Origin: Halobacteriales archaeon
GTDB lineage: Archaea; Thermoplasmatota; SW-10-69-26; JACQPN01; JAIVGT01
Assembly (NCBI GenBank): GCA_020201485.1
Contig: JAIVGT010000076.1
Location: 1-5,237 of the forward strand
DNA: 5,237 bases
Reading direction: 5' to 3'
Numbering within the stretch: the first letter of the stretch is position 1; the number at the start of each line of letters is the position of its first letter. Shown here piece by piece: positions 4,795 through 5,237 of the stretch. The notes below the pieces were generated by a model. It worked only from the letters and a program-made list of their open reading frames with translations, was not told where the DNA came from and made no database searches. The translations under genes and the position numbers were made by a program.

Positions 4795-4807
4795 CCTTTC
4801 AAGGCTC
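4795..4807 (-). promoter_or_regulatory. Candidate promoter of the small Cys protein gene
   Basis: On the minus strand GAGCCTTGAAAGG ends 21 bases before the ATG at 4773. Its AGCCTT core and its distance resemble the element before the gene at 3882. There is no SD site, so a leaderless transcript is plausible. Confidence 0.35.
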
Positions 4808-4867
4808 TGGTGAAAGCGCCTTCCGATCTGCGTGGGACGATGTTCCCTGCGACGAGGCTCCGCAGCC

Positions 4868-5237
4868 TCAGTCGATGAGGCTGCACGCGGCGACGCCCAT
4901 GCCGCGGCTGATGCAGGTCATCGTGACCGGCAGGTCCTGCGGCGGGTCCGTTCCCTCGTGAACGCAGTCCGGGAACACCAGGCCGAGCGGGAGGTTCGAC
5001 GGGTCGGTCTGCAGGGGGCCGACGAGGACGATGTTCGTGCAAACGAACTCGTGGTGGAAGCCGGGCGTGTCGAGGACGAGGTCGAGGTCGCCGATGAACA
5101 GCCCTTCGAAGCCCCAGCCGTAGCCGTTGATGGCGGTGTAGGGGCCGACGGTGCACGTGTCGCTGTCCTGCACCGCGCAGTGCATGCCCCCGGGGAACGG
5201 GCCGACCGGCGTCCCGCCCAACACCGTGAGCGGGAGG
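4868..5237 (-). CDS. Cys-rich, probably secreted protein (5' end outside the window)
   Basis: The frame is open from the right edge to a TGA at 4868-4870, giving about 123 visible residues. A GTG at 5224 could be a start, but the frame continues upstream (Leu-Pro-Leu-Thr) without a stop and no signal peptide follows the GTG, so the true start probably lies beyond the window. The visible part has six cysteines (in GMHCAV, SDTCTV, EFVCTN, FPDCVH, MTCISR and AACSLID), several Gly/Pro turns and aromatic-rich GYGWGFEGLF, which suggests a disulfide-stabilised extracellular beta-rich protein. No family recognised. It shares strand with the small Cys protein 94 bases downstream, but that gene seems to have its own promoter. 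Confidence 0.7.
   Translation of the reverse strand, partial: LPLTVLGGTPVGPFPGGMHCAVQDSDTCTVGPYTAINGYGWGFEGLFIGDLDLVLDTPGFHHEFVCTNIVLVGPLQTDPSNLPLGLVFPDCVHEGTDPPQDLPVTMTCISRGMGVAACSLID

Noticed and set aside
4854..4869. Hairpin GAGGCT-CCGC-AGCCTC as a terminator of the Cys-rich gene at the right edge
   Set aside because: The stem is six base pairs and overlaps the stop codon, but no T-rich tract follows on the minus strand, so archaeal termination here is unsupported.
5222..5224. GTG at 5224 as the start of the right-edge gene
   Set aside because: The frame remains open to the window edge, no SD site or signal peptide supports the GTG, and the protein looks secreted, so the start is probably outside.
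1..5237. tRNA, rRNA, CRISPR, insertion sequence or attachment site
   Set aside because: No cloverleaf-like segment, regularly spaced repeats, transposase fragment or flanking terminal repeats were seen; genes fill almost all of the window.

Overview
This is a very G+C-rich window, probably from an archaeon. The archaeal signs are: one exported protein ends in a textbook PGF-CTERM tail (Pro-Gly-Phe, a hydrophobic helix, then Arg-Arg-Arg); other exported proteins end in similar helix-plus-Arg tails; genes that begin transcripts have no Shine-Dalgarno (SD) site but carry TATA-like elements about 20-30 bases before the ATG; and exported domains contain many N-x-S/T sequons. The proteins are not strongly acidic, so I do not favour a haloarchaeon. 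A high-GC Thermoplasmatota-like lineage is my guess, and it is inference only.

Layout. Positions 1-596 (+): the 3' end of a surface-anchored protein, followed directly by a four-helix membrane protein of unknown function. Positions 593-2042 (-): a tight three-gene operon of exported proteins, in transcription order a His-rich beta-sandwich-like anchored protein (1584-2042), a second anchored protein with a predicted N-terminal His after signal cleavage (1045-1587), and a lipoprotein with a calcium-loop-like motif (593-1042). Positions 2043-2159: a divergent promoter region. Positions 2160-3812 (+): a CopC-CopD-YtkA-like fusion, the best-identified gene. Positions 3882-4544 (+): an exported PGF-CTERM protein of a type often found with CopC, with a predicted mature N-terminus His-Glu-His. 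Positions 4549-4773 (-): a very small secreted four-Cys protein. Positions 4868-5237 (-): a Cys-rich, probably secreted protein cut by the window edge. No stretch over 300 bases lacks a gene, and I saw no RNA gene, mobile element or CRISPR array.

How the parts may work together. CopC holds Cu(II) outside the membrane, CopD is thought to move copper across it, and YtkA-like/FixH-like domains are frequent partners. Around this fusion lie four exported proteins with His pairs, Cys pairs or predicted N-terminal His. The most economical reading is a cell-surface copper-handling locus, with the fusion as its core and several undescribed accessory proteins. Copper is well supported only for the fusion; for the neighbours it is inference. 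Two sequence-level observations stand out. Codons for the C-terminal Arg tails double as the SD site of the next gene at all three co-directional junctions. A near-identical decamer lies upstream of both copper-associated transcription starts.
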